In this document: positions 42,907 to 52,584 of the stretch, in pieces | Layout of the letters: each line of letters begins with the position of its first letter | How positions within the stretch are numbered: the stretch's first letter is position 1 | Assembly (NCBI GenBank): GCA_965276005.1 | Contig: OZ254962.1 | Span: 1,674,001-1,738,000 of the forward strand | Length of the DNA stretch: 64,000 bases | Source of the DNA: G965232465 sp965276005 | Lineage (GTDB): Bacteria; Pseudomonadota; Alphaproteobacteria; JAQWUY01 | Direction: 5' to 3' | Notes under the pieces: generated by a model | What the model saw: only the letters and a program-made list of their open reading frames with translations | Database searches by the model: none | What the model was told of the DNA's origin: nothing | Translations under genes and position numbers: made by a program

Positions 42907-42947
42907 GATATGTGCTCCTTTTTGTAAAAAATGCTTATGGATAGAAT

Positions 42948-43406
42948 TTAACTTTGCTGTTCGCTCTCTTTGGCGAAAATGAGATGGGAATATGCAATAT
43001 CACCGTACCAGTAATACAGTTCCCACAGTGTATCATCCGGATCGTGGAAATAGACACAGTATGCCTGCCACGCAGGATATTTCTTAGGCGGGGCATGAAA
43101 TCTTACCCCCCGTTGTTTTAATTCAAGGTATGTGGCATCCAGTTCTTCGCCACTGCTTAATTCCACGGCGATACATGTTTTGTTGACGCCTTTCGGGGTA
43201 CGGGCATTGTTGATACCAGTGTGCTGGTTGATATGATCCAATTCCCACGCCGCCAAAATCACACCGGGGGCATGGAAGTCAACAAAACTCTCTGCCCGAC
43301 GGCGGACTTCAAACCCCAGTTTATTGGTGTAAAAATCAATGGTTGTTTCCACATCTTCCACCAATATACAGATGTCGGTGATTGCTTTAATATTTTTTAA
43401 ATTCAT
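42948..43406 (-). CDS. VOC-family (glyoxalase/dioxygenase fold) protein
   Basis: The 152-residue protein from ATG 43406 has two beta-alpha-beta-beta-beta halves of the vicinal-oxygen-chelate fold, including TIDFYTNKLGFEV and FHDPDDTLWELYYW (Glu as metal ligand). Members are lyases, epimerases, dioxygenases or resistance proteins. Lying between an SDR gene and an importer, a catabolic step is more likely than resistance. No clear ribosome site is seen. Confidence 0.8.
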   Translation of the reverse strand: MNLKNIKAITDICILVEDVETTIDFYTNKLGFEVRRRAESFVDFHAPGVILAAWELDHINQHTGINNARTPKGVNKTCIAVELSSGEELDATYLELKQRGVRFHAPPKKYPAWQAYCVYFHDPDDTLWELYYWYGDIAYSHLIFAKESEQQS

Positions 43407-43446
43407 TTGTTCTATTCTTTGTTTAATTTTTGTTTGGTTTTGTGCG

Positions 43447-44214
43447 TTATCGTCCCAGCCAACCGCCATCAACTACCAGTGTGGTACCGCTGATATAATC
43501 GGATGCGGACGAAGATAACAACACTAATGCACCGGCTAGGTCTTCGGGGGTGCCCCACCGTCCAGCAGGCATACGGGTCATAATTTCCGCCCCCCGTTTG
43601 GTATCCTCTCGGAGGATCTGCGTTTGGCTGGTGTGAATGTATCCGGGGGCAATGGCGTTTACATTGACCCCCCGCCCCGCCCATTCATTGGCAAGGGCTT
43701 TTACCAGTTGCGATATGCCCCCTTTGGCCGCTACATAACTGGGGTGGTTTAAGCCCCCTTGGAAACTCATCAGAGATGCGGTAAACACAATTTTTCCATA
43801 CCCCCGTTTAACCATTTGCCGTCCGATTTCACGGGTTAGAATAAATTGCGATGATAAATCCAGATCAATAATAAAATCCCAATCTTCGTCCACATGATCA
43901 AGGGCAGGAGAACGGCGAATAGTACCGGCATTATTGACCAAAATATCTATCTGGGAATGGTTTTTCTGTACGGTTTTAATAAAGGATTTTAAGTCACTAC
44001 GGTCGGAAAAATCACACTGATAGGCGTTAAATCTCCGCTCCAAAGCGGCAATGTTACCGGCAAGTTTCCCATCTTGTGACAACGAACGGGATACACCGAT
44101 AATATCCGCCCCCGCCTGTGCCAAAGCGGTTGCCAAACCAAAGCCAATACCTTGACTACATCCAGTAACAAGTGCCACTTTGCCTGTCAGATCAAAACTT
44201 TTTAAAACGCTCAT
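43447..44214 (-). CDS. Short-chain dehydrogenase/reductase (KduD/FabG-like)
   Basis: The roughly 255-residue SDR has the cofactor motif TGCSQGIG, N-N-A-G, catalytic Ser in the TASLMS strand, and Y-V-A-A-K. It is closest in pattern to sugar-acid dehydrogenases such as KduD. Two ATGs nine bases apart (44223 and 44214) are possible. It is first in the SDR-VOC-importer run and has a strong promoter at 44333-44362. Confidence 0.88.
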   Translation of the reverse strand: MSVLKSFDLTGKVALVTGCSQGIGFGLATALAQAGADIIGVSRSLSQDGKLAGNIAALERRFNAYQCDFSDRSDLKSFIKTVQKNHSQIDILVNNAGTIRRSPALDHVDEDWDFIIDLDLSSQFILTREIGRQMVKRGYGKIVFTASLMSFQGGLNHPSYVAAKGGISQLVKALANEWAGRGVNVNAIAPGYIHTSQTQILREDTKRGAEIMTRMPAGRWGTPEDLAGALVLLSSSASDYISGTTLVVDGGWLGR

Positions 44215-44250
44215 TTTCCTCATCCCTATTACGGTGTGTTGTCTCTGCTT

Positions 44251-44282
44251 AGGGTGGTATTTTAAAAAAAATACCGCACCCT
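44251..44282 (-). promoter_or_regulatory. Hairpin in the leader of the SDR operon
   Basis: GGTATTTT/AAAATACC (8 bp, loop AAAA) is extended by AGGGT/ACCCT with two unpaired bases. It lies in the roughly 110-base leader between the promoter and the SDR start. No T-run follows in either direction and no known riboswitch pattern was recognised. A leader regulatory or stability role is possible. Confidence 0.5.
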
Positions 44283-44332
44283 ATGCAAGGCACGGTATCC
44301 GCATGTGGTTATGCGTATTCTCCTAAAGAATC

Positions 44333-44362
44333 AGTATATACAAAAGAGTATGTGCTTGTCAA
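44333..44362 (-). promoter_or_regulatory. Strong sigma-70-type promoter of the SDR-importer operon
   Basis: On the minus strand, TTGACA (44357-44362) and TATACT (44333-44338) are 18 bases apart. The sequence overlapping the -10 box and spacer (44332-44351) matches 117-136 in 18 of 20 positions. Confidence 0.7.
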
Positions 44363-44394
44363 TACTTTTTTATTTCTGATACATATTTCCTATT

Positions 44395-45834
44395 TTACGA
44401 GGCTTGTGACCAACCGGTTACTGCTTTGGTTTCGAGGAAGTCTTCCAACCCCCAATGTCCGCCTTCACGACCGTTTCCAGACTGACCATATCCACCAAAT
44501 GGTAAGCATGTGGAACGGGGAGCTCCGTTTAATTCCACTTGCCCTGTTTTCATTTGGCGGGCAATACGGCGAGCTTTGATTTCGTCTTGGGTTTGGATAT
44601 AATTTGTCAAACCATATACGGTATCATTTGCCATGGCAACCGCTTGTTGTTCTGTATCAAATGGGGTCATAATCAGCACGGGACCAAACACTTCTTGTTG
44701 CCATAGGGTCATATTGGCTGTTACATCGGCAAATATAGTGGGCTTGACATAATATCCTGTTTCAAATCCTTCTGGCTTGCCCACACCGCCCGCCAATAAG
44801 GTTGCCCCTTCGTCTATACCACTTTGAATCAAGCCTTGAATTTTATTCCACTGCTGTTCAGAAATCACAGGTCCCATGTGATCGCCATCTTTACTGGGGT
44901 CGCCCACAGTTGCCGACTTGGCAATAGCCGTTGCGGTCGTCACAGCCTTGTCATATGCAGACCGCTCCACTAACATTCGTGTAGGGGCATTACAAGATTG
45001 TCCAGAATTATGGAAACAGTGTAACACGCCCCGTTTTACCGCATCTGCGTCCGCATCGGCAAAGATAATGTTTGCCCCTTTACCGCCCAGCTCCAAAGAT
45101 ACCCGTTTGATAGTATCGGCCGATGCTTTGGTAATTGCTGTGCCTGCCCGGGTGGACCCCGTAAAGCTGATCATGTGAATATCGGGGTGGCTGGACAGAT
45201 GACTGCCCACGCCTTCGCCATCTCCATTGACCAAGTTAAATACACCTGCAGGGAAACCCACCTCGTCAATCATTTCCGCCAACAATAAAGCGTTAAATGG
45301 GGATAATTCAGACGGTTTCAAAACAACTGTACATCCCGCCGCTAATGCGGGTGAAATTTTTAACATCACCTGATTCATCGGCCAGTTCCATGGGGTGATT
45401 AAACCACATATACCAATCGGTTCACGGATAATTTGCGTATTAAAATCGCCACCCATGCTGTTTTCTGTTTCGAACTTTTCCATCGCCGTAATGGCATCCG
45501 CTAGGTGCAGACTGCCCACTGTTGCCTGTTGCGAATGGGCAATAGATATGGGGGCTCCCATTTCTTGGCTGATAATATCCCCCATTTGATTATTTCGCTG
45601 TTTATATAGTTGCAATAATTTTTTCAGTAACGCTAATCGCTCTGATGTGGGCGTATCCGCCCATGCGAAAAAGGCTTTTTTTGCCGCCGCCACCGCTTTG
45701 TCCGCATCCGCCACATTGCCAATGGCAACAGGGGCAATTTCCTGTTCGGTGGCGGGATTGATGACAGATACAGTGTTGGTGGATTCAGGGGCAACCCATG
45801 CCCCGTCAATGTAAAATTTTAGGTTATATTTCAT
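44395..45834 (-). CDS. Aldehyde dehydrogenase
   Basis: The 479-residue NAD(P)-dependent enzyme has F-T-G-S-T-R-A-G, ELGGKGANI, the catalytic Cys in NSGQSCNAPTRM, and the C-terminal PFGGYGQSGNGRE. AAGGAG precedes ATG 45834. A TATACTCTT motif (45877-45882 region, minus strand) fits its -10 box. It oxidises an aldehyde from the neighbouring catabolic genes. It is transcribed alone, between the kinase genes and the SDR operon. Confidence 0.92.
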   Translation of the reverse strand: MKYNLKFYIDGAWVAPESTNTVSVINPATEQEIAPVAIGNVADADKAVAAAKKAFFAWADTPTSERLALLKKLLQLYKQRNNQMGDIISQEMGAPISIAHSQQATVGSLHLADAITAMEKFETENSMGGDFNTQIIREPIGICGLITPWNWPMNQVMLKISPALAAGCTVVLKPSELSPFNALLLAEMIDEVGFPAGVFNLVNGDGEGVGSHLSSHPDIHMISFTGSTRAGTAITKASADTIKRVSLELGGKGANIIFADADADAVKRGVLHCFHNSGQSCNAPTRMLVERSAYDKAVTTATAIAKSATVGDPSKDGDHMGPVISEQQWNKIQGLIQSGIDEGATLLAGGVGKPEGFETGYYVKPTIFADVTANMTLWQQEVFGPVLIMTPFDTEQQAVAMANDTVYGLTNYIQTQDEIKARRIARQMKTGQVELNGAPRSTCLPFGGYGQSGNGREGGHWGLEDFLETKAVTGWSQAS

Positions 45835-45914
45835 GTTTTCTCCTTCTGATGTGTTTGCTGTTAATGCACTTGTAAGAGTATATAAATTTGAACTGAACCC
45901 CATCACTTAGACAA

Positions 45915-46168
45915 CAAATGTTTAATGTTAAGGTACGATTTGTTGGTTAAACTGTTCTGTATTGTGATAAACAAGGGGTGGAGCCGTAGGCGGAACCGCT
46001 TGTTTATCACAATGCATTGTATACGCTTGGTTTGGGGTTTGCAAGCCAAATTTTGTGTGCGGGTGCTCAAAGTTGTAAAACCGCATCCAAGCCCTTATTT
46101 CCTGCGATTCCCTGTCATCATATTTTACTCCTATTACAGTGTAAAACATACCTTAACATATTGTCTAG
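45915..46168 (-). mobile_element. Internally deleted IS (IS3/IS481-like) remnant
   Basis: Ends carry inverted repeats: ATGTTAAGGTACGATTT (45925-45941) at one end, and TGTTAAGGTATGTTTTAC read inward from 46158, each flanked outside by TAGACAA. Inside, a minus-strand ORF joins the first codons to a transposase C-terminus with FYNFEHPHTKFGLQTPNQAY, typical of DDE integrase-core transposases. Most of the gene is deleted, so any movement would need a helper. It fills the gap in front of the aldehyde dehydrogenase gene. Confidence 0.75.
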
Positions 46169-46178
46169 TTTTTGGGGA

Positions 46179-47645
46179 TCACTTCTTTTCCGTAACCTTT
46201 ACTATGCGTTTTTTGTACAGTTTATGATCTTTTTTATGCGGGGCATATTGCTTGTAATCGTTTTGTTGCTGGGCTGTAATGCCCAAAGATTCATATGTTA
46301 TAATGGCACAGCCTAGGGCGGAACTTTGGGGATTTTTGGGAACTCGTATGGTTAAACCGCTTATGTCGGCTAACATTTGTGCCCACCCTTGCAGGTACAC
46401 TCCACCGCCCCCCGCCATAATATGACAGGTTGCATCTGTATATTGTTGTAATAATGCAACAGTTTTACACGCATCCATAGTTACGCCTTCCAATACCGCC
46501 CGTATCATATCTATATGCGTATGCCCTGCGTTTAAGTGTGAAAATACACCGCAGGCATTAGGGTCAAAATCGGGGGAACCAGACCCTAATAGATGCGGCA
46601 TAAACAATGGGGCGTTTTCGGTTACAGGTACAGACATTGCTTGTTCAATAAGGGTGATTAAGTTTTGGTGTTTTTGGTCTTGGCTTAAGGTTTTACCCCC
46701 CAACAATATACTATGGAACCAATCGATACACGACCCACCATTAAAGTGTGATCCAAGTGCAAACAAACTATTCCGTGCAGACATATGAAAGGTGACTTTG
46801 CCTTGTAAATCACCAATGAGGGCATGGCATCCCTTGGTTACCGTAAGGCTTGTTCCCATAGTTACGCCGATGGTATCCATTTTATCTGATTGACATGATA
46901 TTAATGCCGTTGCCATATCCGATGCCCCTACAACCAGTGGAATATTATTGGGCAAGTCCAATTTGTTCGCCCATGCGGGCGATAACACGCCGTCAAGGTC
47001 TGTGGATTTTTTCAACATAGGTAGAATATTTTTGGCGATACCCATATTTTTTACATTATCGTGATGCCAATCGACATTTTCATAATCCAGCAACAAAGTA
47101 TTACAACAATCGGAACAATCGCTATAAAACCCCCCACCCAATTGTAAACGGATATAATCTTTCGGTGTCAAAACAGCCTGCGTATTGGCACCTAATGTAG
47201 GGTCATTTTGCAATGCCCACATGATTTTAGGTAAGGTAAAATAAGGAGCAGGTATATTGCCCGTTGCATTGGTGATAGCGTTCTGTTGGCTTTCTGATAT
47301 ATGTGCCACCTGATTTATGCACCGTTGGTCTGCTAAGGTTTGAATGGGGGCGATAACTTTTTTGTTTTTATCGACAAAAACCGGGGCACTCATATGTCCC
47401 GTAAATCCCATGCCCGCCACATGGTATCCGTCTTTTTTAATCACAGGACAGACGGTTTTTAAACAATGGGTCAGGGCATACATCCAATCGTCTGCACATT
47501 GTTCGGCTAATCGCTCATCCCGTATCATGTTAATCGAGTGGGAACACTCGGCAACCGTATTGTATGCGGTATCAAAGGCAACAACTTTTAAGTTTGAAGT
47601 GCCCAAGTCCATCACCAGTATACATGTGTTTAGCGTACGACCCAT
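46179..47645 (-). CDS. FGGY-family sugar kinase (second of a tandem pair)
   Basis: The 488-residue kinase has the N-terminal phosphate motif VMDLGTSNLK and the C-terminal ATP-binding motif around IMAGGGGVYLQGWAQ. Two ribonuclease-H-like halves fit the FGGY family of carbohydrate kinases. It lies 3 bases after the first kinase. The two differ in sequence, so they may act on different sugars or form a heteromer. It is last in the ribose-type importer run. Confidence 0.88.
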   Translation of the reverse strand: MGRTLNTCILVMDLGTSNLKVVAFDTAYNTVAECSHSINMIRDERLAEQCADDWMYALTHCLKTVCPVIKKDGYHVAGMGFTGHMSAPVFVDKNKKVIAPIQTLADQRCINQVAHISESQQNAITNATGNIPAPYFTLPKIMWALQNDPTLGANTQAVLTPKDYIRLQLGGGFYSDCSDCCNTLLLDYENVDWHHDNVKNMGIAKNILPMLKKSTDLDGVLSPAWANKLDLPNNIPLVVGASDMATALISCQSDKMDTIGVTMGTSLTVTKGCHALIGDLQGKVTFHMSARNSLFALGSHFNGGSCIDWFHSILLGGKTLSQDQKHQNLITLIEQAMSVPVTENAPLFMPHLLGSGSPDFDPNACGVFSHLNAGHTHIDMIRAVLEGVTMDACKTVALLQQYTDATCHIMAGGGGVYLQGWAQMLADISGLTIRVPKNPQSSALGCAIITYESLGITAQQQNDYKQYAPHKKDHKLYKKRIVKVTEKK

Positions 47646-47648
47646 GCC

Positions 47649-49148
47649 TTATGCCTCAGTGCTGTTTTTTACCAATTGAGTATATTTTGCATACATATCG
47701 TCCACTTGGTCACTGATGTTTAGACGGGGAGTATATACCTTGTCCACTTGCACCATGCGTTTTATGGTGTCTGATATGTCCGCCCTACCATTTAAGGCGT
47801 GCATGGCTATGATGGCACCACCACTAGCGGATGTATCTTGTTCGGCAATCTTTTCTACTGGCATTTGTAAAATATCGGCAATAATTTGACACCATCGGCT
47901 GGATGCTGATCCGCCTTCGGCAATGCGAATGGTATGGATGCGTACCCCCATTTTGTTAAAGGCGTTTATACAGTCTTTTATATTGAATGCTACCCCCTCC
48001 ATGACGGCGGTGATTATGTCCATATAGGTATGATGTGTGCGAAGTCCGTGCAACACCCCTCGCATATTATGGGTATGCGGAGGGGCGGTGCCTTCCAAAA
48101 AAGGCAAAAAGTACACACCATTCGCCCCTAACGGTACAGATTCGGTCTGCTGTATAAAATCCTCAAATGATATGTTTTGTTCTGACGCCCCTGTTAAGAT
48201 ATTTTTTATCCACACCATGCTTAATCCGCCACTCATAATCAACCCCAGCCAAGTCTCTTTGCCTTTATCCACATAAGATAACCGCCACATGTGGTCGTTA
48301 TTTTGCTTAGGGGATGAGGGGGATACTGCCACCACATGCCCTGCGGTGCCTAGTGTAACGCCAGCAGTCCCCGTATGGTCAACAGCACAGCCCACAGATA
48401 AACTGGTTACATCGCCTGCACCGACCACCACAGGGGTACCTTGTGGCAGGGTGGTTTCTGTGCTGGCGGAGATCTGTACCGTGCCTGCCACATGATGAGA
48501 CGGTACAATAGGCGGTAAAATAGTGCTGTCGATACCACAATAATCAAGGAGTTCCTGATTCCAAGTGCAACTGGATATGTCCATCATATTTGTGACGGAG
48601 GCATCAGATATGTCGGTAACCCAAATACCGGTTAATTTCCATGTGATATAGTCTTTTACAAACATCACTTTATGCGTATGTTGTAAAATCTCTGGGCAAG
48701 TATCGGCTATCCATTTTAATTTTGATAATACACTGATACCGGCACTGTCATTGCCTGTTATAGCAATAAACCTGTCCGAAAAAGCTTCTTTTATCTGTGC
48801 GGTTTGAACATCCGCCCGTTGATCGAGCCAAATAATAGCATTTTGTAAAGGAATATCATGTGAATCTAATAAAACAAACCCGTTTAATTGCCCGCACATG
48901 CCCACCCCCATAATGCTATTAGCGGGTACATTTTGTGTAATGTTTTGACAACACTGCACCACCGCCTGCCACCAATCTTGTGGGGATTGTTCCACATATC
49001 CCAAATCATTTCTATGCGTAGGGTAATCGATACTACATTTATATGCAACATTCCCTGATTGCGATAACGCAAGAGCTTTTACAGACGATGTTCCTATATC
49101 GATGCCCAAAGTCACTTTGTCAATCATATTATGGGTTGCTTGCGTCAT
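47649..49148 (-). CDS. FGGY-family sugar kinase (xylulokinase-like)
   Basis: The 499-residue kinase has LGIDIGTSSVKAL at the N-terminus and MGVGMCGQLNGFVLLD, the XylB-like substrate strand. GGSASSRWCQIIADIL is the FGGY C-terminal signature. It should phosphorylate a sugar, ketose or polyol brought in by the adjacent importer. The start overlaps the permease stop as ATGA. Confidence 0.9.
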   Translation of the reverse strand: MTQATHNMIDKVTLGIDIGTSSVKALALSQSGNVAYKCSIDYPTHRNDLGYVEQSPQDWWQAVVQCCQNITQNVPANSIMGVGMCGQLNGFVLLDSHDIPLQNAIIWLDQRADVQTAQIKEAFSDRFIAITGNDSAGISVLSKLKWIADTCPEILQHTHKVMFVKDYITWKLTGIWVTDISDASVTNMMDISSCTWNQELLDYCGIDSTILPPIVPSHHVAGTVQISASTETTLPQGTPVVVGAGDVTSLSVGCAVDHTGTAGVTLGTAGHVVAVSPSSPKQNNDHMWRLSYVDKGKETWLGLIMSGGLSMVWIKNILTGASEQNISFEDFIQQTESVPLGANGVYFLPFLEGTAPPHTHNMRGVLHGLRTHHTYMDIITAVMEGVAFNIKDCINAFNKMGVRIHTIRIAEGGSASSRWCQIIADILQMPVEKIAEQDTSASGGAIIAMHALNGRADISDTIKRMVQVDKVYTPRLNISDQVDDMYAKYTQLVKNSTEA

Positions 49149-50098
49149 GTGTGTGTCTGCTTTGTATTATATTGATAAATGCCTGCGGAAATGACAATAA
49201 TAAGTCCTTGAAAAATCAATTTTCCCGGTTCGTCAACCCCAAATACGGTCAACAGATTTAATATCATAATCAACAGCATGGTGCCAAGGAAAGTGCCAAA
49301 TGCCCCACCCCGTCCGCCACCGAACACCGCACCGCCCAAGATAACCGCCGCAATAGAGCTGAGTACATAATCCGCCCCTAAATTAAGCGATCCCACACCC
49401 ACAAGACCAGATAATACCACCCCCGCAAGCCCCGCCGCAAACCCACAAAATACATGAGAAAACAGCAAGGTTTTGTCAATAGGAATACCACTAAAATATG
49501 CAGATGACGGATTGTCCCCCATGGCGTACACATGTCGCCCCACAATGAGTTTTCTAAGGATAATATAGGCGATTATGGTAAAACCAATCCAGATCAAGCC
49601 CGCAATAGGAATGCCCTCGTACCGTCCCCGTCCGATGGTTTTGATAACTGTATGCACTTGGTTTCCCGGGGCTCCGTTGGATATTATATATCCAATCCCC
49701 GTTAATACCAACGAAGTACCAATGGTAATCACCACTGAAGATGCCCGAAGCACTGTGACCAAAGCACCGTTTAACATGCCGACTAAGGTGCCAACCAAGA
49801 TGCCCACCCCGATAATAAGTGCCACATGGCTGTCCGTCCAGTATCTGTCGGTAATAACGATATTCACTAGTGTAATTGTTGCCCCAACTGATAGGTCCAG
49901 CGATTTATTAACCACACAAAAGGTCTGTCCCAGTGCGGTAATGCCCAGTGCAGCCGCTTGGCGTAATAGGATTAACATAAACGGTACAGACAAAAAACTG
50001 GGGTGATAAAATACCGCCAAAATACATACGCCAATGATGCCAAAAAATGCAGGTGGCAATTTGAAAAGCTGTTTTTTTACCGTTTGTAATAATACCAT
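49145..50098 (-). CDS. Ribose-type ABC permease (RbsC family), second
   Basis: From ATG 50098 the 317-residue membrane protein has about eight to ten helices and the family core NKSLDLSVGATITL and SSVVITIGTSLVLTGI. One base separates it from the first permease gene, so they probably form a heterodimer. Confidence 0.92.
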   Translation of the reverse strand: MVLLQTVKKQLFKLPPAFFGIIGVCILAVFYHPSFLSVPFMLILLRQAAALGITALGQTFCVVNKSLDLSVGATITLVNIVITDRYWTDSHVALIIGVGILVGTLVGMLNGALVTVLRASSVVITIGTSLVLTGIGYIISNGAPGNQVHTVIKTIGRGRYEGIPIAGLIWIGFTIIAYIILRKLIVGRHVYAMGDNPSSAYFSGIPIDKTLLFSHVFCGFAAGLAGVVLSGLVGVGSLNLGADYVLSSIAAVILGGAVFGGGRGGAFGTFLGTMLLIMILNLLTVFGVDEPGKLIFQGLIIVISAGIYQYNTKQTHT

Positions 50099-50099
50099 T

Positions 50100-51056
50100 T
50101 TATAACCCTGCTTTGTCCCGTTTAAATACGCCAACAGCGGTAATCAGCAATCCACCCTTTAACAAAAATTGATAATATGGGGGAATACTCATTAAATTTA
50201 ATCCGTTGTTCATCACACTGATAATCAATACTCCTGCAATGGTACCAATCGGACCACCAATACCCCCCGATAACAATGTACCACCAAGGGCGGCACCCAA
50301 TACGGAATCCAGACCAAGCACACTGCCCGCCAGTGGGTCGCCCGATGCCAACCGCCCTGCCAAAAAGGTGCCAGCCAATGCTCCCATTAAAGCACAAATA
50401 ACATAAGTGGAAATTAAAACTCTGTTGGCGGGGATACCGCTGATACAGGCATTTTCGGGACTGATACCTGTGGCGTACAGCCAAATGCCATATTGGGTAC
50501 GGTGCATCAAGTACACGGCACCGATAATACCGCACACAATCCATATCCACCCCACATGTAATCCAAACACGGTGCCAGAGGCTAAGCCGACTAAAAATGG
50601 CGAAGCTGTTCCCCCTGGTACAGGTAAAATAATCAAAGCAATTCCCTGTACGATGGACATGGTGCCTAAGGTCATAATAATCGGATGAATTTTGAATTTG
50701 ACAATCCCGATGCCATTTACAAGCCCCACTATGGTGGCACAGCCGAACGCCAATGGCAATTTGATGGCAATCGGTACATTCAATGCCAAAATTGCCGAAG
50801 TCATGGATATGACCGCCCCAATCGATAAGTCAAACCCCGCCCCCAAAAGTACAAAGGTTTGTCCCAACGCCGCCAAAAACAATGGGGTAACTTGTCCCAA
50901 CAAGTTGGAAATATTGTTTTGTGATAAAAAGGTCTGTGGTACTATACTGCTGATGACAAACACCAACAATAATAACACCATATACGAGATAATAGCCCCC
51001 CGTTGGCGGTATAATTTTGCCTTTGTGGTTGCGGAGTGTTCGAATAAAGACAACAT
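50100..51056 (-). CDS. Ribose-type ABC permease (RbsC family), first
   Basis: The 318-residue membrane protein has the GAGFDLSIGAVISMTS and HPIIMTLGTMSIVQG motifs of the BPD_transp_2 family. It lies 15 bases after the ATPase gene. Confidence 0.92.
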   Translation of the reverse strand: MLSLFEHSATTKAKLYRQRGAIISYMVLLLLVFVISSIVPQTFLSQNNISNLLGQVTPLFLAALGQTFVLLGAGFDLSIGAVISMTSAILALNVPIAIKLPLAFGCATIVGLVNGIGIVKFKIHPIIMTLGTMSIVQGIALIILPVPGGTASPFLVGLASGTVFGLHVGWIWIVCGIIGAVYLMHRTQYGIWLYATGISPENACISGIPANRVLISTYVICALMGALAGTFLAGRLASGDPLAGSVLGLDSVLGAALGGTLLSGGIGGPIGTIAGVLIISVMNNGLNLMSIPPYYQFLLKGGLLITAVGVFKRDKAGL

Positions 51057-51071
51057 AATCGTATTCTTTCT

Positions 51072-52538
51072 TTATGCATATTCATGGATTGCTAAATCCA
51101 TGATATATTCTTCTTTCATATCCTGCGGATGCACTTCGGCAACGATTTTTTGATCTTTGACAACCAAAATTCTGTCGCACAATCCGATAAGTTCTGGCAT
51201 CTCACGGGAAGTAATTAACACCCCATTCCCTTGATTGGAAAAATGCCGTAATTGCTTGTAAATTTCCACCTTAGCCCCAATATCTACGCCACGAGTAGGT
51301 TCTTCACATAACAAGACTTTGATGCGGGCAATAAGCCACCTTCCTAGGACTACTTTTTGCTGATTGCCCCCCGATAAGGACATCACATTGGCATCGCCCG
51401 AAACAGTTTTAATTGCCAAGTCCTTAATCACTTGGTTACATGCCTTGTGGTGTCCTGAAAACCAAGATAACATGGACGACTGTATGCTTTTGCCCGACAG
51501 CAAATTGGCAAAAATATCAAGTGACGGGAACAGCCCATCGTCTTTGCGGTTTTCGGGAATAAAGCCCAAGCCATTGTTAATACGGTGCTGAATTTTGGTA
51601 TTTGACAGGTTTGTATCGCCCACCTGTATGGTGCCCGCCGTGTTGGTGTCAAACCCCATTATCATTTTCATAATTTGTGATTGCCCTTGTCCTTCCAGCC
51701 CAGCTATGCCAACGATTTCGCCCCGTGTCACTTGTAACGATATAGCGTGGGGCGATTGGGGGCTGGTCAATCCAACAACAGACAATACGGATGCAGAAGT
51801 CGATGGATTTTTCGGGGGAAATAATTGTTCTATGGGGCGACCCACCATTTTTTCAATTAAGCCACCATGGGTGGCGTTACGGGTTTGCACTGTATCCACA
51901 AGACCTCCGTCTTTTAAGATAGTAATGGTATCAGACAAAGCAAAAATTTCAGAAAAACGGTGGGAAATATATATGACTGTCTTGTTATCTTGTTTAAGTG
52001 TATGGATTAAATCAAAAAGTTTTTTGACTTCATTATCCGCAAGGGCAGCGGTTGGTTCGTCAAAAATGAATACATGGGCATCGTTGTTTAACCCCTTGGC
52101 AATTTCAATCAGCTGTTGTTCGCCAATGCTGAGAGATAAAATAGGACGGTCTGGATCGAGGTCTAATTCCAGCTGAGCCATTAAGTGTTCGGTCTTTGCC
52201 CGCATTTTTTCATATGTCAAACCTTGCCCTAAAAACAGATTTTCGATAATCGATAAATTGGGCAGTAAGGTCAGTTCTTGAAAAATGGTGGCAACACCCG
52301 CCCGCTTAGCATCCAGTGGGTTTGAAAATTGAACAGGCGTACCATGTAATATGATACGCCCATTGTCAGCAGGAAATACCCCCGAAAGGATTTTAATTAG
52401 AGTGGATTTTCCCGCCCCATTTTCGCCAACGATAGCATGCACCATTCCTGTATAGGCGGTCATTGAAAAATCTTGTAACGCTTGTGTGCTGCCGAAGCGT
52501 TTTGATACGGTTTCAATGACAACAGATTGTGTATTCAT
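51072..52538 (-). CDS. Ribose-type ABC ATPase with two nucleotide-binding domains
   Basis: The 488-residue RbsA-like ATPase has two ABC domains. The first has GENGAGKST and LSIGEQQLIEIAKG with FDEPTAAL. The second has a GLEGQGQSQI P-loop variant and SLSGGNQQKVVLGRWL. The weaker second P-loop is usual in this family. Confidence 0.93.
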   Translation of the reverse strand: MNTQSVVIETVSKRFGSTQALQDFSMTAYTGMVHAIVGENGAGKSTLIKILSGVFPADNGRIILHGTPVQFSNPLDAKRAGVATIFQELTLLPNLSIIENLFLGQGLTYEKMRAKTEHLMAQLELDLDPDRPILSLSIGEQQLIEIAKGLNNDAHVFIFDEPTAALADNEVKKLFDLIHTLKQDNKTVIYISHRFSEIFALSDTITILKDGGLVDTVQTRNATHGGLIEKMVGRPIEQLFPPKNPSTSASVLSVVGLTSPQSPHAISLQVTRGEIVGIAGLEGQGQSQIMKMIMGFDTNTAGTIQVGDTNLSNTKIQHRINNGLGFIPENRKDDGLFPSLDIFANLLSGKSIQSSMLSWFSGHHKACNQVIKDLAIKTVSGDANVMSLSGGNQQKVVLGRWLIARIKVLLCEEPTRGVDIGAKVEIYKQLRHFSNQGNGVLITSREMPELIGLCDRILVVKDQKIVAEVHPQDMKEEYIMDLAIHEYA

Positions 52539-52584
52539 TACTCATCATCCCCATATAGGGTTGCACATGCTATGTTCAAGCGTT

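Noticed and set aside
44214..44330. TPP riboswitch in front of the NMT1-type importer operon
   Set aside because: The importer family suggested thiamine precursors, but the leader has no CTGAGA box and lacks the conserved TPP-aptamer segments. It has only a simple hairpin.
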